A stretch of 64,000 nt of DNA from the NCBI GenBank assembly GCA_003576745.1, contig QEVR01000002.1, positions 423,884 to 487,883 of the forward strand, given 5' to 3'. Position numbers and translations under genes: made by a program. The notes under the pieces are model-generated. The model had not been told where the DNA came from. It saw only the letters and a program-made list of their open reading frames with translations, and did not search any database. Origin of the DNA: Candidatus Uhrbacteria bacterium. GTDB taxonomy: Bacteria > Patescibacteriota > Patescibacteriia > 2-12-FULL-60-25. Every line of letters starts with the position of its first letter. Position 1 is the stretch's first letter. Shown piece by piece: positions 32,505-41,885 of the stretch.

Positions 32505-33500
32505 ATGCCAGCCCCCAAAAAACCGGGAATCCTCGGATGGATTCTCTATGCGATGGCCCTTATTGCCGGCCTCGCCATTATCAGTTCGATCGTTCAGTCC
32601 ATAACATCCTGGCCCGCATCCAAAACTCGCGGCATCGCCACGAACCAGATGGGCGAAGGCGTTGCCGGATATGCGGCGCCGGACATGATGCCCTTCGGAG
32701 CGCCGGTGGAGAGCAAATTCATGGACGCCATGATCGCTCCCTCGCCGATGCTTCCCCCGCCCGTTGGCGGAGGATCGACGAACCGCGACCTTGAAGGAAA
32801 TGTCCCGGAACCGAAAATCATCCGAAACGGCGATTTGAATCTCCGAGTTGCCGACGCCACCGAGGCCATGGCCGCGGCGCGGAATATCGCGAATGGCGCG
32901 CAAGGATTCGTCGAGCAATCGTCGGTCAGCGATACGGGAACAGGGCCGCGTACGGGATATATGACCTTGCGAATCCCGGCGGCGGCATTTGACGATGTCT
33001 TCGGCAAACTGAAAGCGCTCGCCGTGGTGGTTCTCCATGAAGAAACCGGCGCACAGGACATCACCGCCCAATTTATTGATCTGGAGGCAAGGCTCAAAAA
33101 TGCAAAAGCGGAAGAAGCATCGTATGTCGCCATATTAAGCCGCGCCGGCGATATTGAAGACGTGCTCATGGTGACGCGCCAGCTCGCCGAGGTGCGCGGC
33201 CGTATTGAGCAGATGCAGGCTGAGCAACGGTATCTTGAAAATCAGACGGACCTCGCGACTATACGGCTCACGCTTACCGAAGAAACGCGTTTCGAAATTC
33301 CCTCGCGCACCTGGAAACCCGGAGAAGTGCTGCGGCAGGCTTTCCAGGATCTTGTTCTTTCCCTGCAGGGATTTGTCGATTTCCTCATCCGCTTTACCAT
33401 CGCCCTCCTAGGCCTTCTCCTCCCCGTCGGCGCCTTTGTCGCGCTTCTCATCTGGATCGGCTGGCGGCTCGTGAAAGCGGTGCTCCGCAAGATCAAATAA
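32505..33500 (+). CDS. DUF4349 membrane protein
   Basis: 331 residues. N-terminal transmembrane helix (ILGWILYAMALIAGLAIISS), a linker, then a DUF4349 domain from EPKIIRNGDLNLRVADATEAM through GYMTLRIPAAAFDDVFGKL, QDITAQFIDLEARLKNAKAEEASY and a coiled coil (QLAEVRGRIEQMQAEQRYLENQTDLATIRLTLTEE). A second transmembrane hairpin near the C-terminus (FLIRFTIALLGLLLPVGAFVALLIWIGW) completes it. The family is widespread but uncharacterised; it resembles anti-sigma or envelope-stress proteins in layout. TACAAT (32490-32495) lies 9 bp before ATG 32505 with no Shine-Dalgarno. Confidence 0.88.
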   Translation: MPAPKKPGILGWILYAMALIAGLAIISSIVQSITSWPASKTRGIATNQMGEGVAGYAAPDMMPFGAPVESKFMDAMIAPSPMLPPPVGGGSTNRDLEGNVPEPKIIRNGDLNLRVADATEAMAAARNIANGAQGFVEQSSVSDTGTGPRTGYMTLRIPAAAFDDVFGKLKALAVVVLHEETGAQDITAQFIDLEARLKNAKAEEASYVAILSRAGDIEDVLMVTRQLAEVRGRIEQMQAEQRYLENQTDLATIRLTLTEETRFEIPSRTWKPGEVLRQAFQDLVLSLQGFVDFLIRFTIALLGLLLPVGAFVALLIWIGWRLVKAVLRKIK

Positions 33501-33503
33501 CGT

Positions 33504-34367
33504 ATGCCCGCCCTGTACGAAACAAAAACGAAGAAACTGCAACGCCTAGCAAATACGCTACGCCAGCACGTTATCCGCATGGTCGCTCGCGCCGGAAGCG
33601 GGCATCAGGGCGGGCCCCTCGGCCTCGCGGAAATTTTCTCCGTATTGTATTTCCATCAGCTCCGGCACCGTCCGAAACACCCGCAATGGGAAAACCGTGA
33701 TCGGCTCATCCTTTCGAACGGCCATGTCTGCCCCATCCAATATGCGGCCATGGCGGAAGCGGGATATTTTCCGGTAAAGGAACTTGATACCCTGCGGCGG
33801 CTCGGAAGCCGGCTCCAGGGCCATCCCGAACGAACACGCCTACCCGGGCTGGAAACTACCTCGGGACCGCTTGGCGCCGGTCTCGCGCAGGCCGCCGGTC
33901 TCGCGTATGCCGGGCGCATGGACGGAAAAACCTGGTTCGTGTACTGCGTAACATCCGACGGGGAACATGAAGCCGGTATGCACTGGGAAGCATGCCTTTT
34001 CGCCGGAAAATACCGGCTGGACAATCTCATTCAAATCGTGGACCGCAACAATATTCAAATCGACGGCGACACCGAGGACGTGATGCCGCTCGAACCACTG
34101 CGAAAAAAGTACGAAGCCTTTAACTGGCATGTTATTGAATGCAATGGCAATGACGTGGAGGAAGTAAACAACGCCATCGATGAAGCAAAAGGCATTCATC
34201 AAAAACCGATCTGCATTCTCGCGCATACCATTCCGGGAAAAGGAGTTTCTTACATGGAGAATAACTATCTGTGGCACAGTCAGCCGTTCGCCGAGGGGCA
34301 GGCGGAGCAGGCCCTCGCCGAGCTCCGGGCCGCGGAACGGGAACTCCGGGCCGAACAGCAAAAATAG
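33504..34367 (+). CDS. tktA1: Transketolase, N-terminal subunit
   Basis: The thiamine-diphosphate-binding half of a split transketolase (287 residues). It has IRMVARAGSGHQGGPLGLAEI, RDRLILSNGHVCPIQYAAMAEAGYF, TSGPLGAGLAQAAGLAYAGR, the TPP motif region VTSDGEHEAGMHWEACLFAG ... DNLIQIVDRNNIQIDG, and a C-terminal IPGKGVSYMENN. It is followed after one base by the C-terminal subunit, so the two assemble as alpha/beta partners. It lies in an apparent operon with PfkB and aldolase genes. Transfers two-carbon units between sugar phosphates. Confidence 0.96.
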   Translation: MPALYETKTKKLQRLANTLRQHVIRMVARAGSGHQGGPLGLAEIFSVLYFHQLRHRPKHPQWENRDRLILSNGHVCPIQYAAMAEAGYFPVKELDTLRRLGSRLQGHPERTRLPGLETTSGPLGAGLAQAAGLAYAGRMDGKTWFVYCVTSDGEHEAGMHWEACLFAGKYRLDNLIQIVDRNNIQIDGDTEDVMPLEPLRKKYEAFNWHVIECNGNDVEEVNNAIDEAKGIHQKPICILAHTIPGKGVSYMENNYLWHSQPFAEGQAEQALAELRAAERELRAEQQK

Positions 34368-34368
34368 T

Positions 34369-35370
34369 ATGCTGAAAAAAAACGCGCACCTCCTTCCGCT
34401 CCCGAAACTTCTTGGCAAAGGGCTTGATATGGCCGCGACGCGCAATGGCTACGGTCACGGCGTAGTGGACGCCGCAAAACGGGACAAGCGCATTGTTGTT
34501 TTATGCGCCGATCTCACCGAATCAACAAGAAACGACGAGTTCAAAAAGCTGTTCCCGGACAGATTCATCCAAATGGGCGTTCACGAACAGCTCCTTGCGG
34601 CGTCCGCGGCCGGTCTCGCGCTCGGAGGAAAAATTCCCTTCATTACGAGCTATGCCATGTTCTGTCCCGGGCGCGCATGGGAAATGATCCGGACGAATAT
34701 CTGCCTCAATGATGTGAATGTGAAAGTCATTGGAAGCCACGCGGGGGTTTCTGTGGGCCCGGACGGCGCCACGCATCAGGCCATCGAGGATATCGCGATT
34801 ATGCGCCCCATCCCGAACATAACCATCCTCGCGCCCTGCGACGTGAACGAGGCGCGAAAAGCCACGGCCGCCGTGGCGGCATATGACGGGCCATGCTATG
34901 TCCGATTCGCGCGTGAAAAAACGCCGGTGTTCACCACGGCGCGAACGCCGTTCAAAATCGGCAGGGCGGAAATCTACCGCGATGGAAAAGACGCGGCTAT
35001 TATTGCGTGCGGCCCGCTCGTCTATAATGCCCTTGTTGCCGCAGAAGAGCTGTCGAAGGAGGGTATAAACGCCATGGTGATAAATTCCCACACCATAAAA
35101 CCGCTGGACGGGGCGGCCGTTCTGAAGGCGGCAAAAACCTGCCGCGCCGTGGTAACCGTAGAAGAGCATCAGGTAACGGGCGGACTCGGAGGCGCCGTGT
35201 CGGAATACCTTTCCGCAACCTTCCCGGTGCCGCAGGAATTCATCGGCGTGCCCAATGCCTTCGGCGAGTCCGGCAACCCGTTCGAGCTTGTGGAACATTT
35301 CGGCATGGGCGTGGTGAATATCAAGCGTGCGGTAAAACACGTGATAAAACGCAAGCGATCGTATGCATGA
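34369..35370 (+). CDS. tktA2: Transketolase, C-terminal subunit
   Basis: Pyrimidine-binding and C-terminal domains (333 residues): RNGYGHGVVDAAKRDKRIVVLCADL, DRFIQMGVHEQLLAASAAGLALGG with the catalytic Glu in GVHEQ, SYAMFCPGRAWEMIR, GSHAGVSVGPDGATHQAIEDIAIMR, and a C-terminal domain with GPLVYNALVAAEELSKEG and VEEHQVTGGLGGAVSEYL. ATG 34369 overlaps no upstream codon but lies one base after the N-subunit stop. Its 3' end overlaps the PfkB gene by 8 bp, so co-transcription is certain in practice. Confidence 0.96.
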   Translation: MLKKNAHLLPLPKLLGKGLDMAATRNGYGHGVVDAAKRDKRIVVLCADLTESTRNDEFKKLFPDRFIQMGVHEQLLAASAAGLALGGKIPFITSYAMFCPGRAWEMIRTNICLNDVNVKVIGSHAGVSVGPDGATHQAIEDIAIMRPIPNITILAPCDVNEARKATAAVAAYDGPCYVRFAREKTPVFTTARTPFKIGRAEIYRDGKDAAIIACGPLVYNALVAAEELSKEGINAMVINSHTIKPLDGAAVLKAAKTCRAVVTVEEHQVTGGLGGAVSEYLSATFPVPQEFIGVPNAFGESGNPFELVEHFGMGVVNIKRAVKHVIKRKRSYA

Positions 35371-36370
35371 TCACGTAAAACTGCTCGCCGTGGGTGATGC
35401 CACCAAGGACGTTTTTATTAATATCGAGGAAGCAACAGTGAGCTGTACCTTGAATACGGAGGCGTGCCTGCTGTGTTTAAATTATGCGGACAAAATTCCC
35501 GTAAAAAGCGTGGTGCAAGTCCGCGCCGCCGGAAACGCCGCGAATGCGGCCGTAGGAACGCGGCGGCTTGGGCATACGAGCGCCCTGCTCACCATTTTGG
35601 GAGACGATGACGACGGGCATGAGCTTCAGGAAGCGCTCCGGCACGAAAAGGTGGATCACCGCTTTGTCCAATTCGACAAAAAACACGCCACGAATTACTC
35701 CACGGTGCTGAATTTCAAAGGCGAACGGACCATCCTCATACATCATGAGCCCAGAACCTATTGCTTCCCAAAAAAAATTCCGCATGCCGACTGGGTGTAC
35801 TACACCACGCTCGGGGAAAACCACGAGCCCCTCGAAAAGGGCCTGCTCGCTTATCTGAAACGCCATCCGAACACAAAGCTTCTGTTCAATCCCGGCGTAT
35901 TCCAGCTCCGGCGCGGACGCAAAGCCCTGCTTCCCGTCCTTAAACGCTCAACCATCCTGATCGTGAATAAACACGAAGCCGAGCTCTTGCTGGAAGAACG
36001 GCAGGGACATGAAATGCCCAATCTGCTCATGCGTCTGCGCGACCTGGGATCGGATATCGTTATCATCACGGACGGACCAAAGGGATCCTGCGCGTTTAAT
36101 GGAAAGGAAATGTGGTCGCTCGCCGTGTTCCCGGGAAAAGCCAAAGAACGCACGGGCGCCGGCGACGCATATGCCACCGGACTCGTGAATGGTCTTGTCT
36201 CAAAAACATCGCTCCCCGAAGCCATGCGCTGGGGTACGGCGAATGCCTGGAGCGTCATCCGCGATATTGGACCTCAAAAAGGCCTGCTCGACGCCGCAGG
36301 CATGAAAAAGACCCTCTCAAAATTCTTGTCCATTAAGGCCGTCCGCATCAATCACTTCGCAAAACGATAG
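35363..36370 (+). CDS. PfkB-family carbohydrate kinase (1)
   Basis: 335 residues of the ribokinase/PfkB fold. N-terminal glycine region (VRAAGNAANAAVGTRRLGHTSALLTILGDDDDG) and the C-terminal ATP/anion-hole motif RTGAGDAYATGLVNGL with the catalytic Asp (about 260-275). Substrate is uncertain: it could be fructose 6-phosphate, a tagatose phosphate, ribose or adenosine. Its position between transketolase (8-bp overlap) and class II aldolase (7-bp gap) favours a sugar-phosphate kinase feeding aldolase. An N-terminal Cys pair region (CTLNTEACLLCLNYADKIP) is typical of the PfkB subgroup I associate with Patescibacteria. Confidence 0.88.
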   Translation: MHDHVKLLAVGDATKDVFINIEEATVSCTLNTEACLLCLNYADKIPVKSVVQVRAAGNAANAAVGTRRLGHTSALLTILGDDDDGHELQEALRHEKVDHRFVQFDKKHATNYSTVLNFKGERTILIHHEPRTYCFPKKIPHADWVYYTTLGENHEPLEKGLLAYLKRHPNTKLLFNPGVFQLRRGRKALLPVLKRSTILIVNKHEAELLLEERQGHEMPNLLMRLRDLGSDIVIITDGPKGSCAFNGKEMWSLAVFPGKAKERTGAGDAYATGLVNGLVSKTSLPEAMRWGTANAWSVIRDIGPQKGLLDAAGMKKTLSKFLSIKAVRINHFAKR

Positions 36371-36377
36371 GATATTT

Positions 36378-37295
36378 ATGCTTGTCACCGCAAAAACGCT
36401 TCTCGTGCCGGCGCGAAAAAAGAAATATGCGATTCCCGCCTTCAACGTGAACAATCTTGAATTCCTGAAGTCGGTTATGGCCGCGGCGGAAGCCATGAAG
36501 TCCCCGGTAATCGTTCAAACGTCCGAAGGAGCCGTCGAGTACGCGGGGATGGACTATCTCGTCGCCATGATTCGCGTGGCGGCTTCGGGAAATATTCCAG
36601 TCGCCATGCACCTGGATCATGGAAAGAACCTCGGCATCATCCGACAGGCGATACGCTCGGGATATTCTTCGGTAATGATTGACGCCTCGGCGCTCCCGTA
36701 CAGGGAGAATGTCGCCAAAACGAAAAAAGTCGTACGCTGGGCGCATGCGAAGCGGATTTCGGTGGAAGCAGAAATCGGCGCGCTCGCCGGCATCGAGGAT
36801 TTGGTGAGCGTGCAGGAACGCGATGCGAAACTTACGGATCCCGAAGAAGCCCTCCGATTCGCCCACGCTACCGGCTGCGACAGTCTGGCCGTTGCCATCG
36901 GTACGGCGCACGGCGCATTCAAGTTCAAAGGGATGACGCATTTGGACATTCCGCGGCTTCAACGAATCGCCGCGCTCGTAAAACTTCCCATCGTGCTCCA
37001 CGGAGCCTCCGGCGTGCGCGAGGATTTGAAACAGCTCGCGGAACGCCATGGCGCGAAGCTCGGAAAGGCGCGAGGGGTTTTGGATGGCGATATCCGAAAG
37101 GCCATCCGGCAAGGCGTTGCCAAGGTGAACATCGATACAGATTTGCGCATCGCATTCACGGCGGGCATCAGGGAAGCGGTGGACGGCCTTCCGACCATCA
37201 TCGATCCCCGAAAACTCCTCGAAAGGCCAAATACCCTCTTAACCGAGGTCGCAAAACAAAAAATGAAGCTCTTTGGAAGCGCAGGCCGCGCCTGA
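36378..37295 (+). CDS. fba: Class II fructose-bisphosphate aldolase
   Basis: A zinc aldolase splitting fructose 1,6-bisphosphate. 305 residues: IPAFNVNNLEFLKSVMAAAEAMKSPVIVQ, the zinc-binding AMHLDHGKN (about 75-83), SVMIDASALPYRENV, VEAEIGALAG, IGTAHGAFKFKG with a zinc His, and LHGASGVREDLKQL. GVAKVNIDTDLRIAFT near residue 250 completes the phosphate site. Typical length. Last gene of the transketolase-PfkB-aldolase operon; a strong terminator follows. A tagatose-bisphosphate specificity cannot be excluded. Confidence 0.95.
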   Translation: MLVTAKTLLVPARKKKYAIPAFNVNNLEFLKSVMAAAEAMKSPVIVQTSEGAVEYAGMDYLVAMIRVAASGNIPVAMHLDHGKNLGIIRQAIRSGYSSVMIDASALPYRENVAKTKKVVRWAHAKRISVEAEIGALAGIEDLVSVQERDAKLTDPEEALRFAHATGCDSLAVAIGTAHGAFKFKGMTHLDIPRLQRIAALVKLPIVLHGASGVREDLKQLAERHGAKLGKARGVLDGDIRKAIRQGVAKVNIDTDLRIAFTAGIREAVDGLPTIIDPRKLLERPNTLLTEVAKQKMKLFGSAGRA

Positions 37296-37324
37296 CTCCG
37301 CCGCGACCAATGCAGCCGTTAACA

Positions 37325-37350
37325 AAAAACGGGCAAACGCCCGTTTTTGC
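37325..37350 (+). terminator. Intrinsic terminator after fba
   Basis: AAAAACGGGC / GCCCGTTTTT with loop AAAC. Confidence 0.92.
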
Positions 37351-37355
37351 GCTCC

Positions 37356-37384
37356 TTGACAAACGCTCCGTTTTCCGCCATTGT
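37356..37384 (+). promoter_or_regulatory. Probable promoter of the acidic 521-residue gene
   Basis: TTGACA (37356-37361), a 17-bp spacer and CATTGT (37379-37384; weak -10), then a leader of about 55 nt with GGAGGAGGAC before ATG 37444. Confidence 0.55.
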
Positions 37385-37443
37385 GCGGTGTTGCACCTTC
37401 ACGTTTGTAGAATTCAACCAATCCTCAAACCCCGGAGGAGGAC

Positions 37444-39009
37444 ATGACAGACGAAACAAACCAGAACGGCCAGGAACAAGAAGCCGAACGGCCGGAAGAA
37501 CAGGCGCCGGAAACCCCGGTATTTCATTCGGCGCTTGCCGAAGGACGGGATCGTTTCCTGTCCGAAATCGTGGAGGAAGGCTTCCGCAGCGGCGTCGTGA
37601 ACGCCGATGCCTTCGTCCGCCGATTTCCACCGGCGCGCATCATGGAAGCATTCGCGGACAGCGCGGATCGCCGCGCAGACTTCGTCCACGGAATTTCGCA
37701 GACCGATCGAAAGATCGCCCTGCGCCTGGGCGCGGAGGCGAGCGGCGAGGTCATCCAGATCGCGCTCGAAGAAAAGGTCGCGACGACCAAAGACCTCGTC
37801 ACGCTCTTTCTTCCGGACGAACGGGTTTCCCGCCTGGACCGGCAGGAGCTCTGGAGCTTCTGCACCGAGTGGGAGCCCTGGAGCAAACGGCGGGACGATA
37901 CGGCCTATGCCGATGCGCAGCGCTATACCGCGTTCATTCTCGAGCGCGCCTTGGGCGAAAGCCTCATCATGCCGCCACATGTCACGGAAGCGCTCACACT
38001 GGATGCCGTCCGAGAGAGCCTCATCCTAACGAGTCTTCTCCACGATCTTCTGAAAGACGCCATCGGCTTGGGCCGCGAAGGAAAACCGTTCACGGACGAC
38101 GACCTCATCCGCCATGTGACCCCGCGAGTGATCGTGGAACGCATCGACGTCGCCGTCATCTGGGACAAACTCGTCCGTCCGCATATTGCGGAGGAACACG
38201 GTTTCGTCGCAAAAACGGAAGCGCCGCCCGAAGCTCCACCCAAGGAAGCGGGAGCGGAGGATGCGGGGACCAAGCCGGACATTCCCGAGGAAAACGCGTC
38301 AGAACGCGACGAAGCAGACTGGAGCGATGTCGCGGATTCCATCAAAGCCGACGCTTCCGGAAAGGGACCCGCAGACCCAAAAGCCTGTGAGGCGCCGGCC
38401 GCCGCGGCCGGTGCCGCGGACCCGGCCCTGGACGATGACGATGAAGAAAACCGCATGACCCTGGCTCCTCCCCGACTCCACAAACCCGTGGAGGGACCGA
38501 GCGTGGAAATCGACAGGACCAGCATCATCGAGGTGGACGTGTCCGAGCTCGAGGAAGAGGACATCCTCCTCGAGAATGCCGAGAGACCGGACAACTACAT
38601 TCCGGATGAGGAGTTTGCGAGAGTCGGCGGGGCCAGCCCCAACCAGACTCCCCGCGAACGGACCATTGTCCCGGATGAAAGCAAAATCCGGAAGCATGTG
38701 GTCGAACTCCTGAAAGAGACGGATCTCACGCTTCCGGACAAGGCGGAGGAAATGCCGCTCAAAGATCTGTTCATCCGTCTGCTCTCGGAATTGGATCCGA
38801 AAACCTACGGAGACATCGGGCAGGCGCAAGGCGCCACCACTAAAGACCTTGGCAATATGCTGTGCCGAGAACTCATGAACAGGAACCGCGGACAGCTGTC
38901 CGACAAGCTCCGCGACGCCCTGTACACCATTCTCGGCGTGGATCCCGACAGGAGATCCTATATGCCGCCGCGAGCGCGGCACTCGAAAGAAAAACGGAAG
39001 AGGCGCTAA
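37444..39009 (+). CDS. Large acidic hypothetical protein
   Basis: 521 residues with a strong Shine-Dalgarno. It is not a family I recognise. Residues 1-30 are Glu/Gln-rich. Residues 30-260 look globular and helical (FLSEIVEEGFRSGVV, SQTDRKIALRLGAEASGEV, SLLHDLLKDAIGLGREGKPF). Residues 260-400 are Pro/Glu/Ala/Asp-rich and likely disordered. The final 120 residues are again ordered (IRKHVVELLKETDLTL, LGNMLCRELMNRNRGQLSDKLRDAL), ending in a basic tail (RARHSKEKRKRR). No signal peptide or membrane span, so cytoplasmic. It has its own promoter and terminator. Confidence 0.8.
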   Translation: MTDETNQNGQEQEAERPEEQAPETPVFHSALAEGRDRFLSEIVEEGFRSGVVNADAFVRRFPPARIMEAFADSADRRADFVHGISQTDRKIALRLGAEASGEVIQIALEEKVATTKDLVTLFLPDERVSRLDRQELWSFCTEWEPWSKRRDDTAYADAQRYTAFILERALGESLIMPPHVTEALTLDAVRESLILTSLLHDLLKDAIGLGREGKPFTDDDLIRHVTPRVIVERIDVAVIWDKLVRPHIAEEHGFVAKTEAPPEAPPKEAGAEDAGTKPDIPEENASERDEADWSDVADSIKADASGKGPADPKACEAPAAAAGAADPALDDDDEENRMTLAPPRLHKPVEGPSVEIDRTSIIEVDVSELEEEDILLENAERPDNYIPDEEFARVGGASPNQTPRERTIVPDESKIRKHVVELLKETDLTLPDKAEEMPLKDLFIRLLSELDPKTYGDIGQAQGATTKDLGNMLCRELMNRNRGQLSDKLRDALYTILGVDPDRRSYMPPRARHSKEKRKRR

Positions 39010-39028
39010 ATGCTCCTTCTCTCATTCA

Positions 39029-39068
39029 CAAGCCCCCGAAAGCCTTACGGCCCGGGGGCTTTCTCTTG
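39029..39068 (+). terminator. Intrinsic terminator after the 521-residue gene
   Basis: AGCCCCCG / CGGGGGCT with a 14-nt loop and a TTCTCTT tail. Confidence 0.75.
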
Positions 39069-39076
39069 CCAAGAGC

Positions 39077-40786
39077 CTACCAGCTTCCGCCTCCGCCTCC
39101 GCCAAAACCGCCGCCCGATCCGCCTCCGCCAAAACCGGAGCCGCCGGAACCAGCGCTGGAAGGAGCTGCATACGCGGCGCTTGCGGCTTGGGCGTCGAGG
39201 GCGTGCATGCTATTCGCAAATGCCGCCGCATTCCATGCGCCATAGCCCGTTGCATACTCGGGTTCGGGAATCTGCATGCCCTTGAACTGTTCCGCCCATT
39301 CCCTTTCAACGCCGAAAGCAATAGCATACGGCAAATACGCATGGAAGGTTTCCGGTTTAAGTTTCGGAGCATTGTGGAAGGACATTCGGTCTTTTTCCGT
39401 AACGGATAAAAACCATTTGAATCCCTCTACTTCTTCCAGCGCCTCCGCGCCTTTGACGGTTTTTTGAGGCATAAACCAGCCAAATGCCGCGATAATGGCC
39501 CCGGAGAGGATAAAGGAAGCAAACGCGATCGCGCTGAAGCCATAGAAAGACGACAAAAAAATCGGAATTGCCGCCACGGCGCCGCCGGCAATGAAATATG
39601 TTCCCCGAACCTTGCCCGGGCTTTCCCCGAATAAATCTTTGTCACGAAGCGCTTCGAATACCTGATCTTTCGCTTTCTGAATATCCTTATAAAAGCTCCC
39701 CTTCAATTCTTCCAGCTCCACCCTATCCTCGCCGTCGCCGAAGATGCCATCGAATAGTTCGCGTTCGAATGACGGCGCATCTTCCGGCGGGCTCATCTTC
39801 CGCACGAAGGCATAGGTTTGCTTATTCTTGAACAATCGTTTTTCCTCGCCGAATTCAATTTTCAAATACCCTTTGCGGGCGAGATCGAGCAATGTGGCCG
39901 TAATGCCCTCATGGGGAATATCCTGTCGCATAAGACCGGTCATTTCCATGGGCGAAAGCCCATACGGGGGTTCATACTGCGGCACAACGGTTCCTCGGCC
40001 GTCCGGTTCCTTCCCCCGTTTGCGCCATCGGAAAAACATAAAGAACAATACGAAGACCGGGACGAACAACACGCCATTGTCAGCTACGATCTGCCAAATG
40101 ATTTCCGCCCGGGTCGGTTCTGCGATCATTCCTTTCGGAAAACGAAGTGCGATGGTAAGGCCCTCTGCCGGTCGGAGGAGGCGCGTAGAGGAAAATTCGA
40201 CCGTGTCCCCTGCGGCATTCATGGAGCACGCCCGTTCCGTGGATCCATAAACGCCCGTAAAACAGGTGGTGCTTGCCGACGTTGCGTCATAGCCCTTTGG
40301 GCCCGTCACCTGAACGCTCGCGCGTTCGATGGGAATCTCCCAGCCATTCCCCGTAACATTCCAGTACAGTTCCCCTTCGCCGTCAAAAAAATTGATGGCG
40401 CGATTCGTGCGATAGGTGATGGTATACACGTGCGCGCCGGTAACATACGCATCCGGATCGCCGATGCGGAGTTTGATATTGCCGGACGGGTGCTCTTCCT
40501 TTACCTGCGCGGGCTTTCCGTCCTGAAGAACCTTCGTGGCTTCAAGCCGAAGATTGTATTTCCCCCCGTATCGCTCATACGCTGTCGGAATAATCCGATA
40601 GATCCCGTGCCGTTCATTGTCGCCGAAATCATAGGTAATGCGTTCCGTCACCGTGAGCGTCCTGTCCGCCGCAACGGCAGCCGTCACCTGAAAATCGCGA
40701 ATGGTTTCGCCGGCGGCCGTGGCTGCCATGGGGGAAAACAGGACGGCAAAAAGCGGAAGGAGGAGAAACAGACGTCGGATATTCAT
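39077..40786 (-). CDS. DUF2207 membrane protein with Gly-rich tail
   Basis: 569 residues from ATG 40786; an in-frame GTG at 40807 is less likely. Signal peptide (LFLLLPLFAVLFSPMAATAAG), then the DUF2207 extracellular beta domain (DFQVTAAVAADRTLTVTERITYDFGDNERHGIYRIIP, AHVYTITYRTNRAINFFDGEGELYWNVTGNGW). A transmembrane helix near residue 240 (VLFVPVFVLFFMFF), a cytoplasmic winged-helix-like part (GITATLLDLARKGYLKIEF), two more hydrophobic segments, and a C-terminal tail GGGFGGGGGGSW complete it. The family is widespread and uncharacterised. Confidence 0.92.
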   Translation of the reverse strand: MNIRRLFLLLPLFAVLFSPMAATAAGETIRDFQVTAAVAADRTLTVTERITYDFGDNERHGIYRIIPTAYERYGGKYNLRLEATKVLQDGKPAQVKEEHPSGNIKLRIGDPDAYVTGAHVYTITYRTNRAINFFDGEGELYWNVTGNGWEIPIERASVQVTGPKGYDATSASTTCFTGVYGSTERACSMNAAGDTVEFSSTRLLRPAEGLTIALRFPKGMIAEPTRAEIIWQIVADNGVLFVPVFVLFFMFFRWRKRGKEPDGRGTVVPQYEPPYGLSPMEMTGLMRQDIPHEGITATLLDLARKGYLKIEFGEEKRLFKNKQTYAFVRKMSPPEDAPSFERELFDGIFGDGEDRVELEELKGSFYKDIQKAKDQVFEALRDKDLFGESPGKVRGTYFIAGGAVAAIPIFLSSFYGFSAIAFASFILSGAIIAAFGWFMPQKTVKGAEALEEVEGFKWFLSVTEKDRMSFHNAPKLKPETFHAYLPYAIAFGVEREWAEQFKGMQIPEPEYATGYGAWNAAAFANSMHALDAQAASAAYAAPSSAGSGGSGFGGGGSGGGFGGGGGGSW

Positions 40787-40863
40787 AGTATGGTATGTGC
40801 TATACACTATGCCGATTTCCCGCGAAACGCCAGCTTCCGGCCGTCATGGTATGATATGAGCCT

Positions 40864-41883
40864 ATGAAACATGCGGCGTCCCGCCGTCGTCCGGTATTCG
40901 ATGTGATTACGATCGGTTCCGGGGTGATCGACCATTTTGCAAAAAGCAAGGCATTCGAGCTGGAGCCTTCTCGTTCGTCCCCTACGGGGTTTGATGCGTG
41001 TTTCCCCTTGGGGGCAAAGCTTGCCCTTGATGACTTGAGTCTTCATACCGGTGGCGGAGCAACGAATGCCGCGGCTACGTTCGGCCGGCTCAAATTCAAA
41101 ACGGCAACAGTATGCCGCGTGGGAAACGATGTTTTTGGAGGCCTTATCACAAACCAATTGCGCTCCGACGGCGTTTCCACGTCTTTCGTGCAGGTAGACC
41201 CGAAAGTTGGCACGGGACAAAGCATTATTCTGCTCGCGCATTCGGGCCACCGGAGCATTCTGTCATTCCGGGGCGCGAGCGCGGAAATCAGTACAAAGGC
41301 GATTCCGTGGAACAATCTCACCGCACGCTGGTTTTATGTTACGTCTTTGGGCGGCGATGTGGGCCTTCTTTCGCTCATCCTCGACCGTGCTCTTGCCTGC
41401 GGCGCAAAGGTGGCATGGAATCCCGGGGGTGCGGAACTCTCCAAAGGACTGGATAAACTTGCGCCGCTCATCCGCAGGGTGGACATTTTCGATGTGAACC
41501 GTGAAGAAGCGGCCTCGCTTACGGAAACGCCTGTGCGGCATTTGAAAACCATTATGGATATGATCGCAGACCTGCCGCGTGTGGCGCTCCTGTTATCCGA
41601 CGGACCCCGCGGCGCCTACCTATCTGCGCGAGGCTGTACATGGTTTTCTCCGGCTCTTCCGGGAAGACGAGTGAATACCACGGGCGCCGGAGATGCGCTC
41701 GGAAGCGGATTCGTTGCGGGCTTCGTGAAAACCTGCGATCTCACCATCGGACTCCGCGTGGGAATGCTGAATGCCCTCGGCGTGATCATGCAGATGGGGG
41801 CGAAAAACGGCATTCTCGAATCGTGGCCGTCGGAACGGGAACTCGCACGCGTGCGCATACAATCCGCCCATATCCGCAATTAG
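40864..41883 (+). CDS. PfkB-family carbohydrate kinase (2)
   Basis: 339 residues. DVITIGSGVIDHFAKSK at the N-terminus, THE glycine region LHTGGGATNAAATFGRLKFKTATVCRVGNDVFGG, GTGQSIILLAHSGHRSILSFRGAS in the lid, and the catalytic NTTGAGDALGSGFVAGF. It diverges from the kinase at 35363 and has a fuller lid, so the substrates probably differ. A C-terminal extension is absent. TATGAT lies 7 bp before ATG 40864 with no Shine-Dalgarno. It is followed after 2 bp by the BASS transporter, which may deliver or export a related substrate. Exact sugar unknown. Confidence 0.88.
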   Translation: MKHAASRRRPVFDVITIGSGVIDHFAKSKAFELEPSRSSPTGFDACFPLGAKLALDDLSLHTGGGATNAAATFGRLKFKTATVCRVGNDVFGGLITNQLRSDGVSTSFVQVDPKVGTGQSIILLAHSGHRSILSFRGASAEISTKAIPWNNLTARWFYVTSLGGDVGLLSLILDRALACGAKVAWNPGGAELSKGLDKLAPLIRRVDIFDVNREEAASLTETPVRHLKTIMDMIADLPRVALLLSDGPRGAYLSARGCTWFSPALPGRRVNTTGAGDALGSGFVAGFVKTCDLTIGLRVGMLNALGVIMQMGAKNGILESWPSERELARVRIQSAHIRN

Positions 41884-41885
41884 CT

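Noticed and set aside
37347-38390. Alternative frame over the 521-residue acidic gene
   Set aside because: It is Arg/Gly/Pro-rich noise and lacks an SD, whereas the chosen frame has GGAGGAGGAC before ATG 37444.
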